From: Prinsepia uniflora
Lineage: Eukaryota; Streptophyta; Magnoliopsida; Rosales; Rosaceae
NCBI GenBank assembly: GCA_032719365.1
Contig: CM064874.1
Location: 42,124,271-42,188,270, forward strand
Reading direction: 5' to 3'
DNA length: 64,000 nt
Shown here: piece after piece, positions 32,321 through 44,603 of the stretch
Numbering within the stretch: the stretch's first letter is position 1
Layout: each line of letters opens with the position of its first letter
The notes under the pieces: generated by a model
What the model was told of the DNA's origin: nothing
The model's input: only the letters and a program-made list of their open reading frames with translations
Database searches by the model: none
Position numbers and translations under genes: made by a program

Positions 32321-35300
32321 TGACCCGCCCCCGAAGGACATAGATAACCGTGCCCGGTCCTGCTCCCGTCTGACAAGTCAACTGAAAGTCCGAAACAACC
32401 CTTCAGCACCTGCCAGACAAGGGAATTTTGCGCCTGTGCCCACACATACCTCCACCTCTCGATTAGCCTCGATCATCGCGCCACGACCTGAAGGGTTAAT
32501 AAAACAAAAAAGGTGTGAGTGGACAAAATAACTTCTTATAAAAACATTTACCAAAATATATTCTTACCCTCCAGTTTTCACAAACTTGCATGCATATCGT
32601 AAAACATGAGTAACAGTATGAAATCATTCAAGTATGAACAGTGGACCGATAAAATCAAACACGTTTTCCCATGGTCCATAAAAACTCATGTTCGTCAAAT
32701 CAGTTTAAGTTATAAAACATCAAATCCCGGCTCTCAGGCCAAAACATGTGAACACCATTACCTGGTCACAAAGACCAAAAACCAGTACTCAAAACTGGTA
32801 CGTAATCACAAACAACATGTTTCCTTAAATCATTTTAACCGCTAAACCACGGTTTCCTCAAAATCATTTTCCATAATCCACGGGACTTATTTCCATATCC
32901 TGTTGCTTAGAGTCACGTTTATCCCTACAACGCGTGCATATCAATAGGCTCAAGGACCGCTCAAAATCCGAGCATCCGCTGCTGTGAACACATCACCAGC
33001 CGGCAATCCGGATCTCGTGAACACATCACTTACAGATCCATATATAATCTAGCACATCTGATCTGAGTCAAGCCTCCCTCAGCTGCTCGACAAAGATCGT
33101 GCTACGTGACCTCTTCGGGGCAAACACTTCCATCCCGAAGGCGAGCGTTATCTCCAGGGTGCACTTCGGGAAAAAACATATTTTCTCCCGAAATCCCTAA
33201 TTATCCGCAACATATCATCATCACGAAAACCAGTGAAAACAGTTGCATTGAAAACCAAATCATTTACAATACAGGGTCTCAGCCCCAAGTCCCGATTTAC
33301 TTTATAAATCCGAAATCATCAATATCATCATGTAATCACATGGAAATACAAATCCAATTAGAAACACAATTCCATTGGGTCTCAAGCCCAAAATATCATT
33401 TTCACGTAAATTCGTGCAACCGTAAACCTGAGTTGCCACGATCACGTAAATCCATAAAATCAATCACTGACTCATAATCCGAGTCCAAATATCATTTTCA
33501 ATTTCCTGACTCATAACCCAAGTCATAACATCATTTTCAATCCCGGGCCTAGCCCAAAACATCATTTGCACGTTCCTCGTAAAACGTGCCCGAAAGACTG
33601 ATTAAAATAATCACAAAATCACGAGAATACAAAAATCATCAAATTCATCAAATTCACATGTAACTCCAAATCCGAGTCAAAATCATTATTTACTTGGGTT
33701 CTCACGCCCACAATATCATTTTTACCCAATTTCATGATTTTTCGAAAATCGCCCAAAAATAATAATATAATAATCATAAAACCGAGAAATCACTGAATTG
33801 AAATACCAATCATGCCAAAGCATATCAAATCATATAATAAAGCATTTTAAATCATATATGCATGCATCACGGTTAGAAAACAAAGCCCACTCACACACAC
33901 CGTTCAAAACGGTTCGTTTCCGAGCTGCACGTTTTTCCGTAAATTCTGAAAATCACAACTCCTGCCCAAAATCATTATAGAGGGTTACTAACATCTCAAA
34001 ATACTTCATATAATTTTCCCCAATTTTTCCGGAATTTAAATACGTACTTTAAACGTAAAACAAAACTTCGGATACGCGGAACATTATCGAAAAAATATCC
34101 GATTTCCTCGAAACCAACGTTAAAATGTTCGTTACACTGAGAGGATCAAAAGTCATGTTGACCTCACCTTGAGACTAGGCCGGACGCGCCCTCACGCGCC
34201 GTCGTGAGTGGCTGCGCGTGAAACCCACGTGCCTGCTACAGTGCATCGTCCTAACCCGTATGTCTGGTAAACGGGTCCAATTTGCCCACGAGACGACCCG
34301 GTTCCAATCCTATCAATTCAGCCTTAATTACATCAGTTGATCATTCAATTAGCTTCGTTTTAAGTTCAATTTAAGTTCTGTAACAATAATTTCACCAAAA
34401 CCTACCTCAAATCACACGACTCGAAGATGAACATCGAAGAACTCTCGAACACTGTTCATCTTCGAAAGTCGTCGATATCAAACGGTTTCCTTCAATTGAT
34501 GCAACCAGAAGCTTCAAAGGACATAGGTAAACTCTTTCCCCATCTCAATTGCATCAATCGAAGCCTCAAACTCCACGACTCAAACTCGATAGCCGTACAC
34601 TGTGCAACCATGGAATTCCGTCAATCTCAACCGGTTTCTTCCAATTGATGAACCCAGAAGCATCGTGGGATCCTGAGAAGTAGTTTCCCCACATCAATTA
34701 CACCGTTTGATTGCTCCAAGATCACAACTCAAGCTCGATTTTCTTCCTCTGTCACCAAGCTCGTTCAGAGCCAAAACGGCACCAATTCTTCTCGTTTTTG
34801 ATCTGGTTCCACTCGTCACAACCTCAGGAAGCTAAATGAAGCTTCAATTCCAATCCTCGCGGCTCAAATCTCATTATTCGAATTTCCCCCCAATTTTTCT
34901 AAATTTTCGAAACCCAGAATTCAGTACACTCACAACCCCTCATGTTTCCCTTGGTATCTCAATTCTTTAATCCCTCATTTTTCTCTCAAGAACGGCAGGG
35001 GAAGGAAGCCAATTCTCCCAGTTCATTCCCCCCCCCCCCCCCAATTTGTGCACGGTTTGAAAGAAAATACAAAGAAAAGGAAGGAAAATGATGAAGGAGG
35101 AATGATGATGTTGTAATGATAGTGTTGGGAGGGAAACATGGAGCTGGAAACAAGGGATGGGTGACACTTGTCACTCATCCGGATGTGCACAGTCACCGGG
35201 TGCTATTCATATATAAATATTATTTTAATCCCGGTTCGTTCGGTTAATCGAGCCCGATTTCGTGACCATAACTTCATCGTCGAATCTCCGATTTCAGCAT

Positions 35301-35690
35301 GCCGCCTGTCGTTGGATTCGTATCGACGAGACCTACGTAACGGTCCTTGGCCCTCGTCCATCGGACCTCTCGATCAAAAAGTCAACATTTGGCCCCTAAT
35401 ATGCCAAATTACCAAAATACCCCTCAACTTCCGAACGCCATAACTTTTACCTCGAATGTCGGAATCGAACGTGCCACCTGTCTATGAACTCGTGACGTCT
35501 CGAACTACGCCACAGTCATCGGTCAAAGTCCGTTTGACCGCCCGAACTAAAAGTCAACATTTTACCCACGCTAGGGGCAAAACGGTCATTTTGCACGTTT
35601 CGTCCGATTTCACTCAACTAATCCCCGATTAGTCATTCTAAAGCATAATTAATTAAGATTCAATCCCGATATTTGGGACAGGTCATTACA
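32321..35690 (-). mobile_element. Gypsy LTR (about 3370 bp), probably solo
   Basis: Minus strand TGTAATGACCTGTCCC ... GGCGGGTCA. It holds arms GTGAGTGGAC (32515) and CCACTCACAC (33889), ATGCATGCAT (33860), a GC core near 34190-34230, a palindrome at 35155-35180 and two 190-bp blocks (35260-35570). No PBS or PPT next to either end. The 5 bases outside (TGACA and CTTAT) do not match, so the target duplication has decayed or one end has been replaced. Confidence 0.8.
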
Positions 35691-36320
35691 CTTATGACTA
35701 GTCTCAAATATCGAATAAGGTCTCGTTTCCTGAGACTGCGTTTTGGATGTTGCAATTATATGAATGTTGTTATCTACAGTTTCCGAGAATTTGAGATAAG
35801 AATTGGTTAAGCCTCGTTAAGAGAGCTTGTGTGCATTAGTGGTTATTATATATTGTTCATGTATCGAATGATTTGGGCACGACTCAGATGATGTTTCGCG
35901 CAATTCCCGAAGTCAGTTGGTTATGATAAGTGATTTTTTAATACCGTTTGATTAATGGTGATTTGAATGTGATAAACATGTTCATAAATGTGTTTTGGGG
36001 TCCGTATTCGATGTTCCATTATATTGGTATGATTACGATCATCATTGGATTTTTGAGAGATGTTGTACTCTAAAATCTATGAATTCTCTTATGGCTTCGT
36101 TCAAGAAATGTTGAATGATGTGATTAGTATGAATTGGTTGAGCTTGAGAAAAGATTGTTTTACTCTGCTTCTGGTTGTGAGTTGATATTCCCCCGTCTTG
36201 ATACGATTTTTTTTTGCTATTGTTTAAAATTATCTGTTGAAATTTATAATAGATATGGTATTCCTAAGGTTTGATGTGTAATTACGCGTTCTGAAAAATT
36301 CAAGGAAGAAATTTTTTTTA
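35691..36320 (+). mobile_element. Gypsy 3' interior before the PPT
   Basis: AT-rich, no frame recognised. The last 40 bases read AATTCAAGGAAGAAATT and a T-run before the polypurine tract, the usual end of Del/Tekay-like interiors. Confidence 0.55.
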
Positions 36321-36332
36321 AGGAGGGTGGAT
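36321..36332 (+). other. Polypurine tract
   Basis: AGGAGGGTGGAT directly before the LTR start TGTAACATCCC. Confidence 0.75.
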
Positions 36333-38027
36333 TGTAACATCCCGCACATCCGAGAAAAATAAAAAGACGATTTTACCCCTTGTGGTCAAAGAGTTGACTT
36401 TTTAACATGAGGATTTGTTGGACATTTAGTGAAGACCATTACGAAAGTCTTAGAGTCCTGAGTTTATAGACAGTAAGTATATGGGAATCAGAGATTGTTA
36501 AGCTTGGGTATTGGCCAAATTGGAATAGGGGTACCTTGGTCATTTTGACCAAAAAGGGTATTTTAGTAATTTTGTACAAAGGGCTAGAGGGTTCTAGAAA
36601 ACCCTTCATCTTTCTTTTCAATTTCCTCCCACCAAACTATATATATATATATATATATGTGCATGAATGTTGTTGGTCTAGAGGGAGATTTGGTGCTAGG
36701 CAACCGAAAGTGAGAAAAAGGGGGAAAATAGTGGAAAACATGAGAGATGGAACCAGCGAAGAAGGGAAAGTGAGGCTAACAGACTAGAAAACTAGGAAGA
36801 ATGAAGGGGAAACCCCCATAAATCCATTAGAACAAGATAGAATTGTGGATCTCCTACATCGAGTTTCAAGTTATATGCTAGGGAATTCAAAAACAAGGAT
36901 GCTAACATCCTCCTAAAGGTCCTGTGACCATCCTAGGATGAAAATGGGAGGATTTGGATGCTGAAAAGGACCAGGGAGCAGCTAGGAAGCCATGGTCGAA
37001 AGGTTGTGAAGGTCGAACGATGAGATACTGTAAGTATTTCTCATCTTTTTTTAACCTCCTAGATCTCCTTCTTATCCATTTTAAATGAAAATTATTGTTT
37101 GGAATGATGAAATCGGACGTAAGATGGAGGAGAAACAGTTGGGTCGCCATCGCGGGTCGGGCGACCCAGAAACCAAAAAAAGGGGTTCGGAAGACGACCT
37201 TGTCACCGGCGCATGTCTACCATGCGCAGAGGCTGGAGGTGGCGCGTGGGAGCACGTCTGGCGTCATTTTGAAATAGTTTCAACATGAAAAATGTTTCTA
37301 ATTTTATTCTAAATCTAATGATACTAAGTTTGAATCAAGTAGACCTCATTTACATTTATTGTTGAATTTAGTATAATATGTTAACATGTTAGATATGTTT
37401 AGTGATAAATAGATCGTATTTAATTATTGCAATTCTAATAAGTGTTATTTGGAAAGGGAATATGGTTAACAGTAATCCTTTAATGGTATATTATTCGATA
37501 ATGGATTTACAAGAGATTGCTAGATGAATATTATGTGTTCCAATGAATGATTTGTAAGTGGTTTATGAGTGTTGTATTTATTTACTTAAGATATATTTAT
37601 AGTTTCCTAGGTCATAGTCATAGTCATCCATTGTGGTGACTACGTTGTGATCATTGTGATTAAATATAGATGTATATTGAGAAGAATTATAGATGGTTAA
37701 GATGAATTATATGAGCAATAAAGTGTTGTTTATATTGTTGTTTACGTTATAGAATCTCTGGTGCTAATAATATTTATACAATGCTATTAGTTAAGAAGAT
37801 AATGATGAGAACTAAGATTGGAATTTATCAAACTAGCAAATTCCACAATTTGATGGGAATAATGGGTCGGATGTGAGCGGTTTTCCGTAAGGGTGATTTA
37901 GTTTGGTTAGATTAGTAAGAGTTAAGTAGGATTACAATGGGTAAGATCCTTGTCTAGCATGGGTTGTCAGACGGAAGTAGGACCGGTCCGGTTCTCACGG
38001 AAATTTAAGACAAGTCCAGTCGTCTCA
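36333..38027 (+). mobile_element. 3' LTR of a decayed Gypsy element (1695 bp)
   Basis: TGTAACATCCCGC ... CAGTCGTCTCA. It has GTTGACTTTTTAAC at 36390, a (TA)n run at 36643-36658, a GC core with GGCGCATG...GGCGCGTGG (37208-37247) and GTAAGATCCTTGTCTAGC near the end, like 1-1263. Shorter than the others and without the clear inverted RY arms. The right end is taken from likeness to GGTCGTGTCA. Confidence 0.75.
36640..36660. repeat. (TA)n microsatellite
   Basis: Nine TA units inside the 3' LTR at 36333-38027. They could double as a TATA box for that LTR. Confidence 0.9.
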
Positions 38028-38227
38028 TATATTCACAAGGAAATTTAGTATTCTCTTGGATTACCTTATCTGACTTTACTTCAGAAACTCCTTTATAACT
38101 TTGCATTAGGTTATGTTAGTTCAAAGTAGAATTAGTGTTGATTGTAAAAAGCGACTATTTCCTATCAATATGTTCTCAAGAATTACATGATATAATTTGC
38201 AACATAGTTTCGAAGTCGTTTTACACA

Positions 38228-38258
38228 CCCGCGGCCTCGCGCGGGCGCCTCTTCCTAA
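38228..38258 (+). mobile_element. Helitron-like 3' terminus
   Basis: A hairpin CCCGCG-GCCTCG-CGCGGG (stem 38228-38233 with 38240-38245) is followed by nine bases and CTAA, then T (38255-38259). A GC-rich hairpin about 10 bases before a CTRR end next to T is the standard 3' end of plant Helitrons. The 5' end (TC after A) was not identified; the body would extend leftwards. Confidence 0.6.
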
Positions 38259-39673
38259 TTAACAACTAAGAACGAATTGGTGAAAGTACTGCCAACTATC
38301 TAGCATAATATGGAGTGGAGGCTAGCTTTCAATTTTTCCTTTCTTAGTGGGTGACTTTCTTGTTTTGTCAATGAATTGAAGGATATATGGAGTTGTTCCA
38401 AGTATATTATACATGCTAACATTACCAACTCTCATCTTCATAATTGTAACCTACATGCTACATGAGTCCAAAAACAAACAAAGATAGAATTCTAGTCTCA
38501 TATACTTCATGAGATTGGACATTGAGTTATGTATTAAAAGAAACATCTTGTCACATCTCATTTTTATCTCTTAAAGTTTTATCACATTTAGTTTACTACA
38601 TGTCTACCTAATTTTGAATTTTAGATTTATGTGGACTATGTTGCCTTTCTTGCATTAAATCATATATGAAAAATGAAAAAGAAATAAAGACCTTCAAAGA
38701 TTAGGGACACTAACAGGGCGTTTAGTGAGCTGAATTAGTTATTCAACTGATCAAGGATTTTGTTTGTGTGACAACTTAAGAGGTTGCAAGCTGAATTGGA
38801 AAGTAGATTTACATTAAGACGGGTAAGCGAAATTAGATTAGAATGAATAACTCGTCAAATTCAATGTAAGAGGATTAGACATAAAAAAAATATTACATTT
38901 TTTAATTCTACTATTTTGAGAGATTTAATTGAATTGAATTGGAAATTTACACCCTAAATACTCAACAATCTGAGCTCGATGGTCGGATTAAATTGGTTAA
39001 CTTATTACATTCAATATATTCTTAAAATGAAAATGAATGTGCTTTTATGGTTAAAAAAAAATAGATTCAATAGGATTAGACATAGAAGAAAACTTATATT
39101 TTTTTATACTACATCCGTAGGGTCGGTTTGGAAGTGCTGTGTTTTTTTTTAAAGCTGATTCTAGTGTTTTTTTTTTAAAGCTGATTCTAGTGTTGTTTTA
39201 AAAAACATTGTTTATGTTTTACTTTTATAATAAGTAGATATACACCAAAATTATTTTTATAAAAATAATTTTTATAGGTAACATGACTGTTTTTAAAAGT
39301 TATTGTAAAAAATTTATTACTTTCATGTTTACTAAAAGCAGCCTACAGACTGCTCTGCTTTTATATTTACTAAACACTTTTTTAGTGCTTCACTTTTAAA
39401 TTAAGCATTTTTTAAAGGGGGAAAAATACCAAATGGTACCTTACTTTGGGGGTGGGCTTTCAACTTTGCCAGGGATTTTAATTATAATAGCATATATCTA
39501 AGATCTTAAGGTATGAATAATTTGGCGAACACTGATATTGCCTGCTGAAAGAGAGAACATGTAGATTACAATGAGGTAGATTTGTTATTGTACCTACAGG
39601 CTACAATAGCTACTTGAGTTAATTAATTTTGTTGACACTAGTCTTCCTCACCCTTTGCTTCCAAAAGTTCTCC
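38259..39673. other. Intergenic, downstream of the trihelix gene
   Basis: AT-rich, no supported gene. At 38717 GGGCGTTTAGTGAGC and at 38950 TTTACACCC form a loose inverted pair, possibly an old MITE. At 39118-39400 sits a second hAT/MITE-like stretch (listed separately). Confidence 0.5.
39118..39400. mobile_element. Possible hAT-type MITE relic
   Basis: Left edge GGTCGGTTTGGAAGTGCTGT and right part AGCAGCC...CTGCTTTTATATTTACTAAACAC resemble the ends of plant hAT miniature elements. An internal 32-bp unit (T-run + AAAGCTGATTCTAGTG) is present twice at 39137-39195. No clear 8-bp target duplication. Confidence 0.35.
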
Positions 39674-39679
39674 TTTATT
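39674..39679 (-). promoter_or_regulatory. Candidate poly(A) signal of the trihelix gene
   Basis: AATAAA on the minus strand, about 70 bases after the stop codon. Confidence 0.5.
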
Positions 39680-39749
39680 TTTTTCTCAGTGTTACATACT
39701 GATACTAGTACATAAATTCTATACACTTCATAATTCATACTTAAAATTC

Positions 39750-41362
39750 TCAACTTCTTCCAATTCTCAGTGAAGAATCAACCCCTTTCCCAGCACCAGC
39801 TGCAAACAACCTTGCAATCTCCAGCTGCGTATTCGCAATGATTTCGGTGCGCTTCAGATCCATTTCTCCTCTTTTGGCCTCGGCTTCGACCCGCATCCTC
39901 TCTATCTCCCTCATTGTCTCCATTCTTGCTTGCTCTGACCTTACCACAACTTCAGCAAGCCACCTTATGCTCTCTGCTATCTCCACTTCCTCCCGTCTCC
40001 GCCGCTTCTTTTTCTCTATCTTCCTCTTCATTCTTTTCGAACTTACCTTCTCCTTGTCACTGTATAGAGCAGGTGTGCTACTGTCTATCTCCAAAGGATT
40101 CTTGTCCGATGCATGGTCTGACAACAACTTCGCCCCCTCTCCGTCTTCCTGCAGGTTAACATGATGAATTAAGTATGCTTCGTACTCGATCATACATATT
40201 ATTCTTCTCTATCAATTTTCCAAGAATATCTTGGACCAACATTTGGTTTCATAGACTGCATTGCAACCTCAATTACTCAGTTACTGTTAACCCTAGTAGT
40301 AAGAGACGGAAGGGGAAATAATGTCAACCCAATTTCTCTACATTTCGACATGAATCATGACCCATAATTGACTATAAAAACTGGGTTCAATATAAAATGC
40401 AATTCTGAAAATATGAAATGCTAACTCGAAAACAAGGGGTGATTTTCACGCTCTTGGTTTCTTCGAGGTACTATTGTATGGGAATTGGGAAAGGTATGGG
40501 AAGGAGAAACAATTGCATAGCCAACTGTCTCCAAAAGATTTGAGGGGTAGATAACAAGTAGACAACAATCCCAAGGGAGCAAGGCATAATCCTATGGAAA
40601 AGTACATGAATTCATTATTCAAAACAACTTTAAAGGAAATGGGTTAAAAAAGGGGGGTGGGTCATGTAGACTGACCTTGGCCACCCTATGATCAACACCA
40701 TTGGATCCATATGAATTTTGTGCAGTTAATACAAGAGGTGGAGGAGGAGCAGGAGGTGGTGGCGGCGGCGGAGGCGGAGGCGGAGGGGGTGCTGATGGCT
40801 CCAACAGCATCAAAGGATGGTTGGACTGAGGCTGTGGAGAAAGCAGTGGCGGTTGTGGTGGTTGCACAGCTGGCTGTACAGCTGCTGCTGCGGCGGCTGC
40901 TGCTACGGCGGCTGCTGTTGCTGTTGTTGGGGATGGGCCACTGCCACGTAGAAGAAGATCAAGCCTTGGATAGAGAGGCCAAGATGAGGCGTCAGCAGCG
41001 GCGGACTCAGAACGGTACCGTTTCTTCATGGACTCAATTTTGTTCTTGCACTGCGTCTGAGTCTTGGGGGATTTGGAAGAATTGGCACGGGAAGAGACAT
41101 GCCTGGCGACATCTTCCCAGTCATGGCCTTTGAGTTTTGCTCTGTTTCGAAGAACCCATTTGTTCTCGTAGGCTTCAAGGAGGGTGGAAACCGCCCCTTC
41201 ACTCCACTCATCTCTTTTAAGCCTGTCACTGCTGCTGCCGCCGCCAACACCACCGCCGACCGGTAGTTGCTGGTGATGTTTTGATCTTGGAGACTCTAAT
41301 TCTTTGGGTGTGGGGGTGTAATTGTTTGGAAGGAGAGATGGGTTTTCTTGGTTACTTCCCAT
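39750..41362 (-). CDS. Trihelix transcription factor, SIP1/ASIL-like (2 exons)
   Basis: Exon 1 is 41362-40676 and exon 2 is 40148-39750, joined in phase 0: exon end AAG, donor GTCAGT at 40675; acceptor TGCAG, then GAAGAC at 40148. The product is 361 residues. The trihelix DNA-binding domain at about 51-140 has the three tryptophans W53, W69 and W82 (DEWSEGAVSTLLEAYENKW, KGHDWEDVARHVS), then QTQCKNKIESMKKRYRSE and SSWPLYPRLD, the signature of the SIP1 clade. It is followed by poly-Ala (149-161), poly-Pro (192-209), a basic nuclear signal (267-281) and a C-terminal coiled coil (about 283-345, EIAESIRWLAEVVVRSEQAR). Arabidopsis ASIL and ENAP proteins of this clade act in the nucleus, several as repressors of seed-maturation or hormone-response genes. 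The start is the first Met, behind a GA-rich 5' UTR. Both exons are intact. Exact orthology is not resolved. Confidence 0.95.
40149..40675 (-). other. Intron of the trihelix gene (527 bp)
   Basis: GT donor at 40675-40674 and AG acceptor at 40150-40149 on the minus strand. AT-rich. Reading through from exon 1 gives an early stop, and reading back from exon 2 leaves the conserved frame, which supports the splice. Confidence 0.9.
40747..40790. repeat. GGN/GGC microsatellite in coding sequence
   Basis: A run of (GGA/GGC/GGT) triplets that encodes the poly-Pro tract of the trihelix protein on the minus strand. Likely to vary in length between alleles. Confidence 0.85.
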
Positions 41363-41480
41363 CTCTCACTCACCCCCTCTGTTTCTCCCTCTTAGAGCTT
41401 CAATAAGTTTTAACCCTCTGTGGGTTTAAGCTGCTAACATCTTCCTCCCCCACCCAAACAAGTTTAAGCACAACACATTG
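41363..41480 (-). promoter_or_regulatory. 5' UTR of the trihelix gene
   Basis: On the minus strand a GA-rich leader (AGAGGGAGAAACAGAGGGGG, GTGAGTGAGAG) runs into the ATG. Such purine-rich leaders are common in plant regulatory genes. I cannot place a TATA box or start site with confidence. Confidence 0.5.
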
Positions 41481-43810
41481 GGAAGACGGAGGACAACCAC
41501 TAGCATTTTACTATTTTAGAGAGAAAAGAATAATGGGTGGTAAGTAGAAATGACCAATCAAGGCAAGGCAAGGCAAGCGTATAGAGACTACCCAATACCA
41601 ATTCACTCATTTATTTCAATATTACGCGATAACTTAAAAGCATTTTAGAGAGAGATAGAAATGGCCAATCAAAAGGGAGACACCCTCACTGACTACTATG
41701 ATTTAGTACTAATCTTCTTTATACATTTGTTTTATGGAAGCTCTTAGAGTCGATAATTAATATTAGGAGCTGTTAGATATGAATATTGTTAATATTTAAA
41801 TTTAAATCGTAAAATTATAATTGTTTGATATAGTTTAAATTTTTTAAAATTAAAAATAAAATCATTTTGATCCAAACTGTTATTAACGGTTCGATTTGGA
41901 TCAAAACGGTTTGAAACCTTTTATAAATAAATAAATAAAAAGTAGCAAGGATACTATAAAAAGAAAAAGGATACAAAAAAATAGAATAATAAATACTCAA
42001 AATTCTGTAAATTAAGCTTGCGGAGGATTAGATTGCAAATTTCTACTTTATTAAGATTTATCAAACAAATATTACCATTTAATAATCTTTTATTATACTC
42101 GTATCATATTTATCTGAGTATATCTAGATATCCTTTTATTTTTATTATTTTTACTTTACATTAATAATAGATATAAAAATTAATATATTCCTTTACGTTC
42201 CGTTTGGATTTAACGGATTTTGAAAATAAAAATTCAAATCAAAATTGTTACTAATAGAGCAGTTTGAATTCTCAAATCATTTGATTTTTATCTGGTCAAA
42301 TCTAAATCGTTGGATAAATAACGATTTAAAACTAATCGATTAGATGTTTTAACGGATTCGTGTCCACTCTTACTTAATATGTAGTGCAATAATTTTTCTC
42401 AATATTATGATACCTGATATGTATACTATTAATTATTTTCTCCAATATTATTGTATAAAAAAATTAAGAGAGAGACTACCCAAGCCCAATTCTTGACTTG
42501 GATGATATTTTATTTATTTTTTAAATGTTATCTACCTATATTTTTATGAAAACAAAAGAGAGGATTTAGTGTTACAAGTGTCATTAAAAAAATTTAGATA
42601 AAAATACCTTTCATTGGTAATTTTTTTTTAAAAAGTAATTAAAAATAAAAAAAAAGTAACTTATGCATAAAAAAAATTTAGACAAAAATACCTTTCATTA
42701 AATTAACTTAAAATTAAAAAAATAATTAAAAATAAAAATAAATTGAATTATGCATAAATAGGTATCAAGAGGATGGTATTTTAAAACATACAATGATACG
42801 GGGTTTAAGGATTTATACAACAATACGAAGATGGAGGAAAGTACATTACACGCATTAAGTTTTAACTTCATTTTTTATGAAAGTCGAACTCAAAACTTCT
42901 CATTTAACGTGTACCTCTCATGTGACGTATGAACATAAATATTACTTTAATCGACCTAAGCAACATATACAGATCCCCTCAACCTTCTTTTAATTACTAT
43001 GTGGTCTCACTTTACCACCATCTAAAATGCCCGAAGCTTCGATTGGTGAAATCCAATCTATGAAGATTCTCTCTTTTCTTACGTGTTGTTGATCTTTATT
43101 CTTTCTTTCTTGACCTCTAAAAATATGGTGATGGTGCCCGTTTATTGCATGTTGAAAGACACGAAAGGTGCGTTAGGTCTACTTTGGCAAGGGCATTTCC
43201 CTTACTAGCCAGATGTTGGTGAGTCTGATTCTCATCCTAATTGATGTCTAGCGTCACTTCAAGATCCACAGGAGAATGAAAGTAAACATAAAGATTTTCA
43301 TCTTATTTTGGGGGGGAAAGGTCTAGGTTCGATTCTCATCTCCCTCTTGTTGCTTAGGTAACTTCAACCCTTTTTTGGGCTAGGTTCCATTCAATTTGTT
43401 GTCAAAAGCGAGGTTCTTTTTAGGACGAAATCGATTCAACTAGTTGCTCATATACTATTTCTTGATCCTTATCTTTGGGATCCGCTAGAGCTTCCTCTGC
43501 ATTCATTTTGGATTATGTATTTCAAAGAAAAACAAAGTGGGAGGCAAGAAAAAAAACATACGAGTGGATTGCATTTGAAATGAAGTACGCCATTATAAAT
43601 TAGAACATGGGGAATTAACACACAATAGTAAGTGAATACATCTATTTTTTTTTTAAACAATTCAATCATTGTTATTAACAGGGAATATGAGATTTTACCA
43701 CACAATATACTTTTGGGATTCAAACTTGAGACCATGGTACGCAAGTCAAAGTTAGAACCATCGGAACTAGAACTACTAACAAGTGACTATTTATTTAAAT
43801 GTATTTGTTA
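41481..43810. other. AT-rich intergenic, upstream of the trihelix gene
   Basis: No supported gene. It probably contains the promoter in its first part. From about 41760 it is very AT-rich. Around 42195-42340 the text GTTCCGTTTGGATTTAACGG with later inverted-like pieces could be a MITE end. A tandem duplication lies at 42591-42758. The unit AGGCAAGGCAAGGCAAG at 41560-41576 is a short pentamer repeat. Confidence 0.5.
42591..42758. repeat. Two tandem AT-rich units of about 84 bp
   Basis: AATTTAGATAAAAATACCTT at 42591 recurs as AATTTAGACAAAAATACCTT at 42675. Both are followed by CATT, an A-rich tract and a TTATGCATAAA end. Confidence 0.75.
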
Positions 43811-44284
43811 TGTCTTACCCCATCCAACAAAATATTGTCCACTTTGGATCCGCCACCATTGGGCCCAACCCATATGGGTCCTCGCCCTCATGGTTTTGCT
43901 TCTAGGAGTCTCACCCCCAAAATGTGTTCTATTGGATAGAGACGTACCCACACATATAAGGCGCATCTCTCATTTTTTCCCGGACAATGTGGGATCTTAC
44001 AATCCACCCCTCTTGGGGTCCAATGTCCTCAGGTCCAACGCTCTATCTGGCACAATCAATTCTGACCTGGACTGGACTTTGATACCAAATTTTTTTGCCC
44101 AGCCCTCCAATAGAATATTATCTTATGTGGGTCCGCCTTTATTGGGCCCAGCCCACACAAGTCCCCCACCCTCACAGTTTGCTTCTAGGGATTTCACTCC
44201 CAAAATGTGTTATATTGGGTGGTGACGTACTCACACATATAAGACACATCCCCCATTTTTCCCCGGGCGATGTGGAATTTTACA
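43811..44284 (-). mobile_element. TRIM (miniature LTR retrotransposon), complete
   Basis: Two direct copies of a ~190-bp LTR, 43811-44001 and 44096-44284, flank a ~95-bp core. On the minus strand each LTR begins TGTAA(G/A)AT(C/T)CCACAT and shares TTATATGTGTG(A/G)GTACGTC and GGGCCCAAT. The core begins TTTGGTATCAAAGTCCAGTC (tRNA-Met-like primer site, 44074-44093) and ends with the purine tract AGAGGGGTGGAT (44002-44013) next to the LTR. That is LTR-PBS-PPT-LTR with no coding. The outer flanks TGTTA and ATATT do not form a target duplication. It must be moved by another element's proteins. Confidence 0.82.
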
Positions 44285-44550
44285 ATATTATTATTATAAT
44301 ACATAAATTAGTTATCCCGAGTGACTTACTTAAAAGAGTAGGCATTAGGAGGAAAAAGGAAAGGGTTAATATGAGTGGGCAAGAAGGGAAAAGGAAAATG
44401 GGGAGTGGGTTTTTGTCAAATGAGTGAATGATGTGAAGGTGTAAAGCTTTTCAATTTTTGGAGTGAGTTGGTTTTTATGTGATTGTGGGTACGTTGGTAT
44501 TATTGTTGTGCTTGGGTTATTTTGGCTGTTAGCGTTGATACCAAGACATT

Positions 44551-44603
44551 GGACATTGGACATTAGTCATTAGACATTAGACGTAGACGTTAGACATTAG
44601 ACA
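44551..44603. repeat. GACATTA minisatellite
   Basis: About eight units of GACATT(A/G)(G/A), with GACGTTA and GACGTA variants. Confidence 0.85.

Noticed and set aside
35031..35043. Long C-run (and G-run at 54801)
   Set aside because: Simple homopolymers, likely slippage products or assembly-sensitive; no regulatory reading is supported.
40711..41133. 140-codon plus-strand frame
   Set aside because: Antisense shadow of the trihelix exon 1, produced by its GC-rich repeats.
43632..44225. 197-codon plus-strand open frame
   Set aside because: It covers most of a TRIM and reads through both LTR copies; the repeated peptide pieces (LYWAQP / HHWAQP) are just the LTR repeat translated.
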